From Amblyomma americanum (Eukaryota; Arthropoda; Arachnida; Ixodida; Ixodidae): a DNA stretch of 64,000 bases. The position numbers were made by a program, and so were the translations under genes. The notes below the pieces were generated by a model, which was not told where the DNA came from, made no database searches, and saw only the letters and a list, made by a program, of their open reading frames with translations. Location of the stretch: positions 21,872,269 to 21,936,268 of the forward strand of contig NC_135505.1 of the NCBI RefSeq assembly GCF_052857255.1, in the 5' to 3' direction. Below are positions 39,329 to 53,500 of the stretch, piece by piece; the first letter of the stretch is position 1, and each line of letters opens with the position of its first letter.

Positions 39329-42300
39329 AACTAGCAAGATTTACGAGCATCGATTTTACAAATCGTCGAAGTGTACACGAGAAAAAGGTGCAAACTTTCT
39401 CTCTCAGAACTATGCGAAAACTTGTATTTCGGCTCAAAACAACGGGATACATCGTTTTAGATCGAAACTAGCAAGATTCACGAGCATCGATTTTACAAGT
39501 CGTCAAAGAGTAGACGAATAAAGGTGTAAATTTTTTTCTCAGAACTGCGTGAAAACTTGTATTCTGGCTCAAAACAACGAGATACATCGTTTTAGATCGA
39601 AACTAGCAAGATTCACGAGCATAGATTTTACAAGTCGTCGATGAGTAGAGGAGAGAAAGGTGTAAACTTTTTCTCTCATTACAGCGCGAAAACTTGTATT
39701 CCGGCTCAAAAAAACGGGATACATCGTTTTAGATCGAAACTAGCAAGATTCACGAGCATCGATTTTACAAGTCGTCGAAAAGTACACGAGAAAAAGGTGC
39801 AAATTTTTTCTCTCAGAACTGCGCGAAAAGTTGTATTCCGGCTCAAAACAACGGGATACATCGTTTTAGATCGAAACTAGCAAGATTCACGAGCATCGAT
39901 TTTACAAGTCGTCGAAGAGTAGACGAGAGAATGGTGCAAACTTTTTCTTTCAGAACTGCGCGAAAACTTGTATTCCGGCTCAAAACAAAATGATACATCG
40001 TTTTAGATCGAAACTAGCAAGAATCACGAGCATCGATTTTACAAGTCGTCGAAGAGTAGACGAGAGAAAGGTGCAAACGTTTTCTCTCAGAACTGCGCGA
40101 AAACTTGTATTCCGGCTCAAAACAACGGGATACATCGTTTTTGATCGAAACTAGCAGAATTCACGAGCATCGATTTTACAAGCCGTCGAAGAGTAGACGA
40201 GAGAATGGTGTAAACGTTTTCTCACAGAACTGCGCGAAAACTTTAATTCCGGCTCAAAACAACGGGATACATCGTTTTAGATCGAAACTAGCAAGATTCA
40301 CGAGCATCGATTTTATAAGTCGTCGAAGAGTAGACGAGTGAAAGGTGTAAACTTTTTCTCTCAGAACTGCGCGAAAACTTGTATTCCGGCTCAGAACAAC
40401 GGGATACATCGTTTTAGACCGAAACTAACAAAATTCACGGGCATCGATTTTACAAGTCGTCGAAGAGTAGACGAGAAAAAGGTGCAAACTTTTTCTCTCA
40501 GAACTGCGCAAAACTTCTATTCCGGCTCAAAACAACGGGATACATCGTTTTAGATCGACACTAGCAAGAATCACGAGCATCGATTTTACAAGTCGTCGAA
40601 GAGTAGAGGAGAGAAAGGTGTAAACTTTTTCTCTCAGAACTGCGCGAAAACTTGTATTCCGGCTCAAAACAACGGGATACATCGTTTTAGATCGAAACTA
40701 GCAAGATTCACGAGCATCGATTTTTCGAGTCGTCGAAGAGTAGAGGAGAGAAGGGTGTAAACTTTTTCTCTCAGAACGGCGCGAAAACTTGTATTCCGGC
40801 TCAAAACAACGGGATACATCGTTTTAGATCGAAACTAGCAAAATTCACGAGCATCGATTTTACAAATCGTCGAAGAGTAGACGAGAGAAAGGTGTAAATT
40901 ATTTCTCTCAGAACTGCGCGAAAACTTGTGTTCCGGCTCAAAACAACGGGATACATCGTTTTAGATCGAAACTAGCAAAATTCACGAGCATCGATTTTAC
41001 AAGTCGTCGAAGAGTAGAGGAGAGAAAGGTGTAAACTTTTTCTCTCAGATCTGCGCGAAAACTTGTATTCCGGCTCAAAACAACGAGATACATCGTTTTA
41101 GATCGAAACTAGCAAGATTTACGAGCATCGATTTTACAAGTCGAAGAGTTGATGAAAAAAAAGTGTAAATTTTTTCTCTCAGAACTGCGCGAAAACTTGT
41201 ATTCCGGCTCCAAACAACGGAATACATCGTTTTAAATCGAAACTAGCAAGATTCACGAGCATCGATTTTACAAGTCGTCGAAGAGTAGACGAGAGAAAGG
41301 TGCAAACTTTTTCTCTAAGAACTGCGCGAAAACTTGTATTCCGACTCAAAACAACGCGATACATCGTTTTAGATCGAAATTATTAGAATTCACGAGCATC
41401 GATTTTACAAGCCGTCGAAGAGTAGACGATAGAAAGGTGTAAACGTTTTCTCTCAGAACTGCGCGAAAACTTGTATTCCGGCTCAAAACAACGGGATACA
41501 TCGATTTGGATCGAAACTAGCTAGATTCACGAGCATCGATTTTACAAGTCGTCGAAGAGTAGACGAGTGAAAGGTGTAAACTTTTTCTCTCAGAACTGCG
41601 CGAAAATTTGTATTCCGGCTCAGAACAACGGGATACATCGTTTTAGACCGAAACTAACAAAATTCACGGGCATCGATTTTACAAGTCCTCGAAGAGTAGA
41701 CGAGAAAAAGGTGCAAACTTTTTCTCTCAGAACTGCGCGAAAACTTGTATTCCGGCTCAAAACAACGGGATACATCGTTTTAGATCGAAACAAGCAAAAT
41801 TCACGAGCATCGTTTTTACAAGTCGTCGAAGAGTAGAGGAGAGAAAGGTGTAAACTTTTTCTCTCAGAACAGCGCGAAAACTTGTATTCCGGCTCAAAAC
41901 AACGGGATACATCGTATTAGATCGAAACTAGCAAGATTTACGAGCATCGATTTTACAAGTCGTCGAAGAGTAGATGAAAAAAGGTGTAACTTTTTCTCTC
42001 AGAACTGCGAGAAAACTTGTATTCCGGCTCCAAACAACGGGATACATCGTTTTAGATCGAAACTAGCAAGATTCACGAGCATCGATTTTACAAGTCGTCG
42101 ATGAGTAGAGGAGAGAAAGGTGTAAACTTTTAATCTCATTACAGCGCGAAAACTTGTATTCCGGCTCAAAAAAACGGGATACATCGTTTTAGATCGAAAC
42201 TACCAAGATTCACGAGCATCGATTTTACAAGTCGTCGAAAAGTACACGAGAAAAACGTGCAAACTTTTTCTCTCAGAACTGCGCGAAAAGTTGTATTTCG

Positions 42301-45300
42301 GCTCAAAACAACGGGATACATCGTTTTAGATCGAAACAAGCAAAATTCACGAGCATCGATTTGACAAGTCGTCGAAGAGTAGACGAGAGAAAGGTGTAAA
42401 CTATTTCTCTCAGAACTGCGCGAAAACTTGTATTCCGGCTCAAAACAACGGGATACATCGTTTTAGATCGAAACTAGCAAGATTCACGAGCATCGATTTT
42501 ACAAGTCCTCGAAGAGTAGACGAGAGAATGGTGCAAACTTTTTCTTTCAGAACTGCGCGAAAACTTGTATTCCGGCTCAAAACAAAATGATACATCGTTT
42601 TAGATCGAAACTATTAGAATTCACGAGCATCGATTTTACAAATCGTCGAAGAGTAGACGAGAAAAAGGTGTATATTTTTTCTCTCAGAACTCGCGAAAAC
42701 TTGTATTCCGGCTCAAAACAACGGGATACATCGTTTTAGATCGAAACTAGCAAGATTCACGAGCATCGATTTTACAAATCGTCGAAGAGTAGACGAGAGA
42801 AAGGTGTAAATTTTTTTCTCAGAACTGCGTGAAAACTTCTATTCCGGCTCAAAACAAATGGACCATCGTTTTAGATCGAAACTAGCAAAATTCACGAGCA
42901 TCGATTTTACAAGTCGTCGAAGAGTAGACGAGAGAAAGCTGTAAACTTTTTCTCTCAGAACAGCGCGAAAACTTGTATTCCGTTTCAAAACAAAATGATA
43001 CATCGTTTTAGATCGAAACTAGCAAGAATCACGAGCATCGATTTTACAAGTCGTCGAAGAGTAGACGAGAGAAAGGTGCAAACGTTTTCTCTCAGAACTG
43101 CGCGAAAACTTGTATTCCGGCTCAAAACAACGGGATACATCGTTTTTGATCGAAACTAGCAGAATTCACGAGCATCGATTTTACAAGCCGTCGAAGAGTA
43201 GACGAGAGAATGGTGTAAACGTTTTCTCACAGAACTGCGCGAAAACTTTAATTCCGGCTCAAAACAACGGGATACATCGTTTTAGATCGAAACTAGCAAG
43301 ATTCACGAGCATCGATTTTATAAGTCGTCGAAGAGTAGACGAGTGAAAGGTGTAAACTTTTTCTCTCAGAACTGCGCGAAAACTTGTATTCCGGCTCAGA
43401 ACAACGGGATACATCGTTTTAGACCGAAACTAACAAAATTCACGGGCATCGATTTTACAAGTCGTCGAAGAGTAGACGAGAAAAAGGTGCAAACTTTTTC
43501 TCTCAGAACTGCGCAAAACTTCTATTCCGGCTCAAAACAACGGGATACATCGTTTTAGATCGACACTAGCAAGAATCACGAGCATCGATTTTACAAATCG
43601 TCGAAGAGTAGAGGAGAGAAAGGTGTAAACTTTTTCTCTCAGAACTGCGCGAAAACTTGTATTCCGGCTCAAAACAACGGGATACATCGTTTTAGATCGA
43701 AACTAGCAAGATTCACGAGCATCGATTTTTCGAGTCGTCGAAGAGTAGAGGAGAGAAGGGTGTAAACTTTTTCTCTCAGAACGGCGCGAAAACTTGTATT
43801 CCGGCTCAAAACAACGGGATACATCGTTTTAGATCGAAACTAGCAAAATTCACGAGCATCGATTTTACAAGTCGTAGAAGAGTAGAGGAGAGAAAGGTGT
43901 AAATTTTTTCTCTCAGAACTGCGCGAAAACTTGTATTCCGGCTCAAAACAACGAGATACATCGTTTTAGATCGAAACTAGCAAGATTCACGAGCATCGAT
44001 TTTACAAATCGTCGAAGAGTAGACGAGAGAAAGGTGTAAATTATTTCTCTCAGAACTGCGCGAAAACTTGTGTTCCGGCTCAAAACAACGGGATACATCG
44101 TTTTAGATCGAAACTAGCAAAATTCACGAGCATCGATTTTACAAGTCGTCGAAGAGTAGAGGAGAGAAAGGTGTAAACTTTTTCTCTCAGAACTGCGCGA
44201 AAACTTGTATTCCGGCTCAAAACAACGAGATACATCGTTTTAGATCGAAACTAGCAAGATTTACGAGCATCGATTTTACAAGTCGAAGAGTTGATGAAAA
44301 AAAAGTGTAAATTTTTTCTCTCAGAACTGCGCGAAAACTTGTATTCCGGCTCCAAACAACGGAATACATCGTTTTAAATCGAAACTAGCAAGATTCACGA
44401 GCATCGATTTTACAAGTCGTCGAAGAGTAGACGAGAGAAAGGTGCAAACTTTTTCTCTAAGAACTGCGCGAAAACTTGTATTCCGACTCAAAACAACGCG
44501 ATACATCGTTTTAGATCGAAATTATTAGAATTCACGAGCATCGATTTTACAAGCCGTCGAAGAGTAGACGATAGAAAGGTGTAAACGTTTTCTCTCAGAA
44601 CTGCGCGAAAACTTGTATTCCGGCTCAAAACAACGGGATACATCGATTTAGATCGAAACTAGCTAGATTCACGAGCATCAATTTTACAAGTCGTCGAAGA
44701 GTAGACGAGTGAAAGGTGTAAACGTTTTCTCTCAGAACTGCGCGAAAATTTGTATTCCGGCTCAGAACAACGGGATACATCGTTTTAGACCGAAACTAAC
44801 AAAATTCACGGGCATCGATTTTACAAGTCCTCGAAGAGTAGACGAGAAAAAGGTGCAAACTTTTTCTCTCAGAACTGCGCGAAAACTTGTATTCCGGCTC
44901 AAAACAACGGGATACATCGTTTTAGATCGAAACAAGCAAAATTCACGAGCATCGTTTTTACAAGTCGTCGAAGAGTAGAGGAGAGAAAGGTGTAAACTTT
45001 TTCTCTCAGAACAGCGCGAAAACTTGTATTCCGGCTCAAAACAACGGGATACATCGTTTTAGATCGAAACTAGCAAGATTTACGAGCATCGATTTTACAA
45101 GTCGTCGAAGAGTAGATGAAAAAAGGTGTAACTTTTTCTCTCAGAACTGCGCGAAAACTTGTATTCCGGCTCCAAACAACGGGATACATCGTTTTAGATC
45201 GAAACTAGCAAGATTCACGAGCATCGATTTTACAAGTCGTCGATGAGTAGAGGAGAGAAAGGTGTAAACTTTTAATCTCATTACAGCGCGAAAACTTGTA

Positions 45301-48300
45301 TTCCGGCTCAAAAAAACGGGATACATCGTTTTAGATCGAAACTAGCAAGATTCACGAGCATCGATTTTACAAGTCGTCGAAAAGTACACGAGAAAAACGT
45401 GCAAACTTTTTCTCTCAGAACTGCGCGAAAAGTTGTATTTCGGCTCAAAACAACGGGATACATCGTTTTAGATCGAAACAAGCAAAATTCACGAGCATCG
45501 ATTTGACAAGTCGTCGAAGAGTAGACGAGAGAAAGGTGTAAACTATTTCTCTCAGAACTGCGCGAAAACTTGTATACCGGCTCAAAACAACGGGATACAT
45601 CGTTTTAGATCGAAACTAGCAAGATTCACGAGCATCGATTTTACAAGTCCTCGAAGAGTAGACGAGAGAATGGTGCAAACTTTTTCTTTCAGAACTGCGC
45701 GAAAACTTGTATTCCGGCTCAAAACAAAATGATACATCGTTTTAGATCGAAACTATTAGAATTCACGAGCATCGATTTTACAAATCGTCGAAGAGTAGAC
45801 GAGAAAAAGGTGTATATTTTTTCTCTCAGAACTCGCGAAAACTTGTATTCCGGCTCAAAACAACGGGATACATCGTTTTAGATCGCAACTAGCAAGATTC
45901 ACGAGCATCGATTTTTCAAGTCCTCGAAGAGTAGACGAAAGAAAGGTGTAAACTTTTTCTCTCAGAACTGCGCGAAAACTTGTATTCCGGTTCCAAACAA
46001 CGGGATACATCCTTTTAGATCGAAACTAGCAAGATTCACGAGCATCGATTTTACAAGTCGTCGAAGAGTAGACGAGAGAAAGGTGCAAACTTTTTCTCTC
46101 AGAACTGCGCGAAAACTTGTATTCCGACTCAAAACAACGGGATACATCGTTTTAGATCGAAACTATTAGAATTCACGAGCATCGATTTTACAAGCCGTCG
46201 AATAGTAGACGAGAGAAAGGTGTAAACGTTTTCTCTCAGAACTGCGCGAAAACTTGTATTCCGGCTCAAATCAACGGGATACATCGTTTTAGATCGAAAC
46301 AAGCAAAATTCACGAGCATCGTTTTTACAAGTCGTCGAAGAGTAGACGAGAGAAAGGTGTAAACTTTTTCTCTCAGAACTGCGCGAAAACTTGTATTCCG
46401 GCTCAAAACAACGGGATACAACGTTTTAGATCGAAACTAGCAAGATTCACGGGCATCAATTTTACAAGTCGTCGAAGAGTAGACGAGAGAAAGGTGGAAA
46501 CTTTTTCTCTCAGAACTGCGCGAAAACTTGTATTCCGGCTCAAAACAAATGAATACATCGTTTTAGATCGAAACTAGCAAGAATCACGAGCATCGATTTT
46601 ACAAGTCGTCGAAGAGTAGAGGAGAGAAAGGTGTAAACTTTTTCTCTCAGAAGAGCGCGAAAACTTGTATTCCGGCTCAAAACAACGAGATACATCGTTT
46701 TAGATCGAAATTATTAGAATTCACGAGCATCGATTTTACAAGCCGTCGAAGAGTAGACGATAGAAAGGTGTAAACGTTTTCTCTCAGAACTGCGCGAAAA
46801 CTTGTATTCCGGCTCAAAACAACGGGATACATCGATTTAGATCGAAACTAGCTAGATTCACGAGCATCAATTTTACAAGTCGTCGAAGAGTAGACGAGTG
46901 AAAGGTGTAAACGTTTTCTCTCAGAACTGCGCGAAAATTTGTATTCCGGCTCAGAACAACGGGATACATCGTTTTAGACCGAAACTAACAAAATTCACGG
47001 GCATCGATTTTACAAGTCCTCGAAGAGTAGACGAGAAAAAGGTGCAAACTTTTTCTCTCAGAACTGCGCGAAAACTTGTATTCCGGCTCAAAACAACGGG
47101 ATACATCGTTTTAGATCGAAACAAGCAAAATTCACGAGCATCGTTTTTACAAGTCGTCGAAGAGTAGAGGAGAGAAAGGTGTAAACTTTTTCTCTCAGAA
47201 CAGCGCGAAAACTTGTATTCCGGCTCAAAACAACGGGATACATCGTTTTAGATCGAAACTAGCAAGATTTACGAGCATCGATTTTACAAGTCGTCGAAGA
47301 GTAGATGAAAAAAGGTGTAACTTTTTCTCTCAGAACTGCGCGAAAACTTGTATTCCGGCTCCAAACAACGGGATACATCGTTTTAGATCGAAACTAGCAA
47401 GATTCACGAGCATCGATTTTACAAGTCGTCGATGAGTAGAGGAGAGAAAGGTGTAAACTTTTAATCTCATTACAGCGCGAAAACTTGTATTCCGGCTCAA
47501 AAAAACGGGATACATCGTTTTAGATCGAAACTAGCAAGATTCACGAGCATCGATTTTACAAGTCGTCGAAAAGTACACGAGAAAAACGTGCAAACTTTTT
47601 CTCTCAGAACTGCGCGAAAAGTTGTATTTCGGCTCAAAACAACGGGATACATCGTTTTAGATCGAAACAAGCAAAATTCACGAGCATCGATTTGACAAGT
47701 CGTCGAAGAGTAGACGAGAGAAAGGTGTAAACTATTTCTCTCAGAACTGCGCGAAAACTTGTATACCGGCTCAAAACAACGGGATACATCGTTTTAGATC
47801 GAAACTAGCAAGATTCACGAGCATCGATTTTACAAGTCCTCGAAGAGTAGACGAGAGAATGGTGCAAACTTTTTCTTTCAGAACTGCGCGAAAACTTGTA
47901 TTCCGGCTCAAAACAAAATGATACATCGTTTTAGATCGAAACTATTAGAATTCACGAGCATCGATTTTACAAATCGTCGAAGAGTAGACGAGAAAAAGGT
48001 GTATATTTTTTCTCTCAGAACTCGCGAAAACTTGTATTCCGGCTCAAAACAACGGGATACATCGTTTTAGATCGCAACTAGCAAGATTCACGAGCATCGA
48101 TTTTTCAAGTCCTCGAAGAGTAGACGAAAGAAAGGTGTAAACTTTTTCTCTCAGAACTGCGCGAAAACTTGTATTCCGGTTCCAAACAACGGGATACATC
48201 CTTTTAGATCGAAACTAGCAAGATTCACGAGCATCGATTTTACAAGTCGTCGAAGAGTAGACGAGAGAAAGGTGCAAACTTTTTCTCTCAGAACTGCGCG

Positions 48301-50530
48301 AAAACTTGTATTCCGACTCAAAACAACGGGATACATCGTTTTAGATCGAAACTATTAGAATTCACGAGCATCGATTTTACAAGCCGTCGAATAGTAGACG
48401 AGAGAAAGGTGTAAACGTTTTCTCTCAGAACTGCGCGAAAACTTGTATTCCGGCTCAAATCAACGGGATACATCGTTTTAGATCGAAACAAGCAAAATTC
48501 ACGAGCATCGTTTTTACAAGTCGTCGAAGAGTAGACGAGAGAAAGGTGTAAACTTTTTCTCTCAGAACTGCGCGAAAACTTGTATTCCGGCTCAAAACAA
48601 CGGGATACAACGTTTTAGATCGAAACTAGCAAGATTCACGGGCATCAATTTTACAAGTCGTCGAAGAGTAGACGAGAGAAAGGTGGAAACTTTTTCTCTC
48701 AGAACTGCGCGAAAACTTGTATTCCGGCTCAAAACAAATGAATACATCGTTTTAGATCGAAACTAGCAAGAATCACGAGCATCGATTTTACAAGTCGTCG
48801 AAGAGTAGAGGAGAGAAAGGTGTAAACTTTTTCTCTCAGAAGAGCGCGAAAACTTGTATTCCGGCTCAAAACAACGAGATACATCGTTTTAGATCGAAAC
48901 TAGCAAGATTCACGAGCATAGATTTTACAAGTCGTCGAAGAGTAGAGGAGAGAAAGGTGTAAACTTTTTCTCTCAGAACAGCGCGGAAACTTGTATTCCG
49001 GCCCAAAAAAACGGGATACATCGTTTTAGATCGAAACTAGCAAGATTTACGAGCATCGATTTTACAAATCGTCGAAGAGTACACGAGAAAAAGGTGCAAA
49101 CTTTCTCTCTCAGAACTACGCGAAAACTTGTATTTCGGCTCAAAACAACGGGATACATCGTTTTAGATCGAAACTAGCAAGATTCACGAGCATCGATTTT
49201 ACAAGTCGTCAAAGAGTAGACGAATAAAGGTGTAAATTTTTTTCTCAGAACTGCGTGAAAACTTGTATTCTGGCTCAGAAAAACGGGATACATCGTTTTA
49301 GATCGAAACTAGCAAGATTCACGAGCATCGATTTTAAAAGTCGTCGAAGAGTACACGAGAAAAAGGTGCAAACTTTTTCTCTCAGAACTGCGCGAAAAGT
49401 TGTATTTCGGCTCAAAACAACGAGATACATCGTTTTAGATCGAAACTAGCAAGATTCACGAGCATCGATTTTACAAGTCGTCGAAGAGTAGACGAAAAAA
49501 GGTGTAAATTTTTTTTCTCAAAACTGCGCGAAAACTTGTATTCCGGCTCAAAACAAAGGGATACATGGTTTAGATCGAAACTAGCAAGAATTACGGGCAT
49601 CGATTTTACAAGTCGTCGAAGAGTAGAGGAGAGAAAGGTGTAAACTTTTTCTCTCGAAACTGCGCGAAAACTTGTAATCCGGCTCAAAACAACGGGATAC
49701 ATCGTTTTATATCGAAACAAGCAAGATTCACGGGCATCGATTTTACAAGTCGTCGAAAGCAGACGAAAAAAAGGTGTAAATTTTTTCTCTCTGAACTGCG
49801 CGAAAACTTGTATTCCGGCTCAAAACAAAGGGATACATCGTTTTAGATCGAAACTAGCAAGATTCACGAGCATCGATTTTACAAGTCGTCAAAGAGTAGA
49901 CGAATAAAGGTGTAAATTTTTTTCTCAGAACTGCGTGAAAACTTGTATTCTGGCTCAAAACAACGGGATACATCGTTTTAGATCGAAACTAGCAAAATTC
50001 ACGAGCATCGATTTTACAAGTCGTCGAAGAGTAGAGGAGAGAAAGGTGTAAACTTTTTCTCTCAGAACTGCGCGAAAACTTGTGTTCCGGCTCAAAACAA
50101 CGGGATACATCGTTTTATATCGAAACTAGCAAAATTCACGAGCATCGATTTTACAAGTCGTCGTAGAGTAGAGGAGAGAAAGGTGTAAATTTTTTTTCTC
50201 AGAACTGCGCGAAAACTTGTATTCCGGCTCAAAACAACGGGATACATCGTTTTAGATCGAAACAAGCAAGATTCACGGGCATCGATTTTACAAGTCGTCG
50301 AAAGCAGACGAAAAAAAGGTGTAAATTTTTTCTCTCAGAACTGCGCGAAAACTTGTATTCCGGCTCAAAACAAAGGGATACATCGTTTTAGATCGAAACT
50401 AGCAAGAATCACGAGCATCGATTTTACAAGTCGTCTAAGAGTAGACGAGAGAAGGGTGTAAACTTTTTCTCTCAGAACGGCGCGAAAACTTGTATTCCGG
50501 CTCAAAACAACGGGATACATCGTTTAAGAT
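39329..50530 (+). repeat. 11.3 kb super-unit, copy 2
   Basis: Copy of 27985-39328. Differences include two monomers near 41.93-42.20 kb that copy 1 lacks, two missing near 46.7 kb, and a replaced stretch near 49.86-49.98 kb. There one GACGAATAAAGG-type monomer stands where copy 1 has two different monomers, dropping the offset from 11344 to 11205 bp. Private single-base changes are sparse, for example CGTATTAG near 41915 and GATTTGGATCG near 41505. The copy ends near 50530, where a relative of the 23.4 kb ten-monomer block takes over. Confidence 0.84.
44506..48905 (+). repeat. 16-monomer HOR pair (2189 bp) inside super-unit copy 2
   Basis: About 44506-46694 and about 46695-48905 share subtype order at an offset of 2189 bp, or 16 monomers. 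This is the counterpart of the 18-monomer pair at 32.9-37.6 kb. The first half is shorter by exactly two monomers, those with GTAGATGAAAAAAGG and AACAAATGAATAC that copy 1 carries at about 35.1-35.37 kb. Confidence 0.8.
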
Positions 50531-53500
50531 CGAAACTTGCAAGATTCACGAGCATCCATTTTACATATCGTCGAAGAGTAGACGAGAGAAAGGTGTAAAT
50601 TTTTTCTCTCAGAACTGCGCGAAAACTTGTGTTCCGGCTCAAAACAACGGGATACATCGTTTTAGATCGAAACTAGCAAAATTCACGAGCATCGATTTTA
50701 CAAGACGTCGAAGAGTAGAGGAGAGAAAGGTGTAAACTTTTTCTCTCAGAACTGCGCGAAAACTTGTGTTCCGGCTCAAAACAACGGGATACATTGTTTT
50801 AGATCAAAACTAGCAAAATTCACGAGCATCGATTTTACAAGTCGTCGTAGAGTAGAGGAGAGAAAGGTGTAAATTTTTTCTCTCAGAACTGCGCGAAAAC
50901 TTGTATTCCGGCTCAAAACAACGGGATACATCGTTTTAGATCGAAACAAGCAAGATTCACGGGCATCGATTTTACTAGTCGTCGAAAGCAGACGAAAAAA
51001 AGGTGTAAATTTTTTCTCTCAGAACTGCGCGAAAACTTGTATTCCGGCTCAAAACAAAGGGATACATCGTTTTAGATCGAAACTAGCAAGAATCACGAGC
51101 ATCGATTTTACAAGTCGTCGAAGAGTAGACGAGAGAAGGGTGTAAAATTTTCTCTCAGAACGGCGCGAAAACTTGTATTCCGGCTCAAAACAACGGGATA
51201 GATCGTTTAAGATCGAAACTAGCAAGATTCACGAGCATCCATTTTTCATATCGTCGAAGAGTAGACGAGAGAAAGGTGTAAATTTTTTCTCTCAGAACTG
51301 CGCGAAAACTTGTGTTCCGGCTCAAAACAACGGGATACATCGTTTTAGATCGAAACTAGCAAAATTCACGAGCATCGATTTTACAAGTCGTCGAAGAGTA
51401 GACGAAAAAAGGTGTAAATTTTTTTTCTCAAAACTGCGCGAAAACTTGTATTCCGGCTCAAAACAAAGGGATACATGGTTTAGATCGAAACTAGCAAGAA
51501 TTACGAGCATCGATTTTACAAGTCGTCGAAGAGTAGAGGAGAGAAAGGTGTAAACTTTTCTCTCGAAACTGCGCGAAAACTTGTATTCCGGCTCAAAACA
51601 ACGGGATACATCGTTTTAGATCGAAACAAGCAAGATTCACGGGCATCGATTTTACAAGTCGCTCGAAAGCAGACGAAAAAAAGGTGTAAATGTTTTCTCT
51701 CAGAACTGCGCGAAAACTTGTATTCCGGCTCAAAACAAAGGGATACATCGTTTTAGATCGAAACTAGCAAGAATCACGAGCATCGATTTTACAAGTCGTC
51801 GCAGAGTAGACGAGAGAAGGGTGTAAACTTTTTCTCTCAGAACGGCGCGAAAACTTGTATTCCGGCTCAAAACAACGGGATAGATCGTTTAAGATCGAAA
51901 CTTGCAAGATTCACGAGCATCCATTTTACATATCGTCGAAGAGTAGACGAGAGAAAGGTGTAAATTTTTTCTCTCAGAACTGCGCGAAAACTTGTGTTCC
52001 GGCTCAAAACAACGGGATACATCGTTTTAGATCGAAACTAGCAAAATTCACGAGCATCGATTTTACAAGTCGTCGAAGAGTAGAGGAGAGAAAGGTGTAA
52101 ACTTTTTCTCTCAGAACTGCGCGAAAACTTGTGTTCCGGCTCAAAACAACGGGATACATCGTTTTAGATCGAAACTAGCAAAATTCACGAGCATCGATTT
52201 TACAAGACGTCGTAGAGTAGAGGAGAGAAAGGTGTAAATTTTTTCTCTCAGAACTGCGCGAAAACTTGTATTCCGGCTCAAAACAACGGGATACATCGTT
52301 TTAGATCGAAACAAGCAAGATTCACGGGCATCGATTTTACAGGTCGTCGAAAGCAGACGAAAAAAAGGTGTAAATTTTTTCTCTCAGAACTGCGCGAAAA
52401 CTTGTATTCCGGCTCAAAACAAAGGGATACATCGTTTTAGATCGAAACTAGCAAGAATCACGAGCATCGATTTTACAAGTCGTCGAAGAGTAGACGAGAG
52501 AAGGGTGTAAACTTTTTCTCTCAGAACGGCGCGAAAACTTGTATTCCGGCTCAAAACAACGGGATAGATCGTTTAAGATCGAAACTAGCAAGATTCACGA
52601 GCATCCATTTTTCATATCGTCGAAGAGTAGACGAGAGAAAGGTGTAAATTTTTTCTCTCAGAACTGCGCGAAAACTTGTGTTCCGGCTCAAAACAACGGG
52701 ATACATCGTTTTAGATCGAAACTAGCAAAATTCACGAGCATCGATTTTACAAGTCGTCGAAGAGTAGAGGAGAGAAAGGTGTAAACTTTTTCTCTCGAAA
52801 CTGCGCGAAAACTTGTATTCCGGCTCAAAACAACGGGATACATCGTTTTAGATCGAAACAAGCAAGATTCACGGGCATCGATTTTACAAGTCGTCGAAAG
52901 CAGACGAAAAAAAGGTGTAAATTTTTTCTCTCAGAACTGCGCGAAAACTTGTATTCCGGCTCAAAACAAAGGGATACATCGTTTTAGATCGAAACTAGCA
53001 AGAATCACGAGCATCGATTTTACAAGTCGTCGCAGAGTAGACGAGAGAAGGGTGTAAACTTTTTCTCTCAGAACGGCGCGGAAAACTTGTATTCCGGCTC
53101 AAAACAACGGGATACATCGATTTAGATCGAAACTAGCAAGATTCACGAGCATCCATTTTTCATATCGTCGAAGAGTAGACGAGAGAAAGGTGTAAATTTT
53201 TTCTCTCAGAACTGCGCGAAAACTTGTGTTCCGGCTCAAAACAACGGGATACATCGTTTTAGATCGAAACTAGCAAAATTCACGAGCATCGATTTTACAA
53301 GTCGTCGAAGAGTAGACGAAAAAAGGTGTAAATTGTTTTTCTCAAAACTGCGCGAAAACTTGTATTCCGGCTCAAAACAAAGGGATACATGGTTTAGATC
53401 GAAACTAGCAAGAATTACGAGCATCGATTTTACAAGTCGTCGAAGAGTAGAGGAGAGAAAGGTGTAAACTTTTTCTCTCGAAACTGCGCGAAAACTTGTA

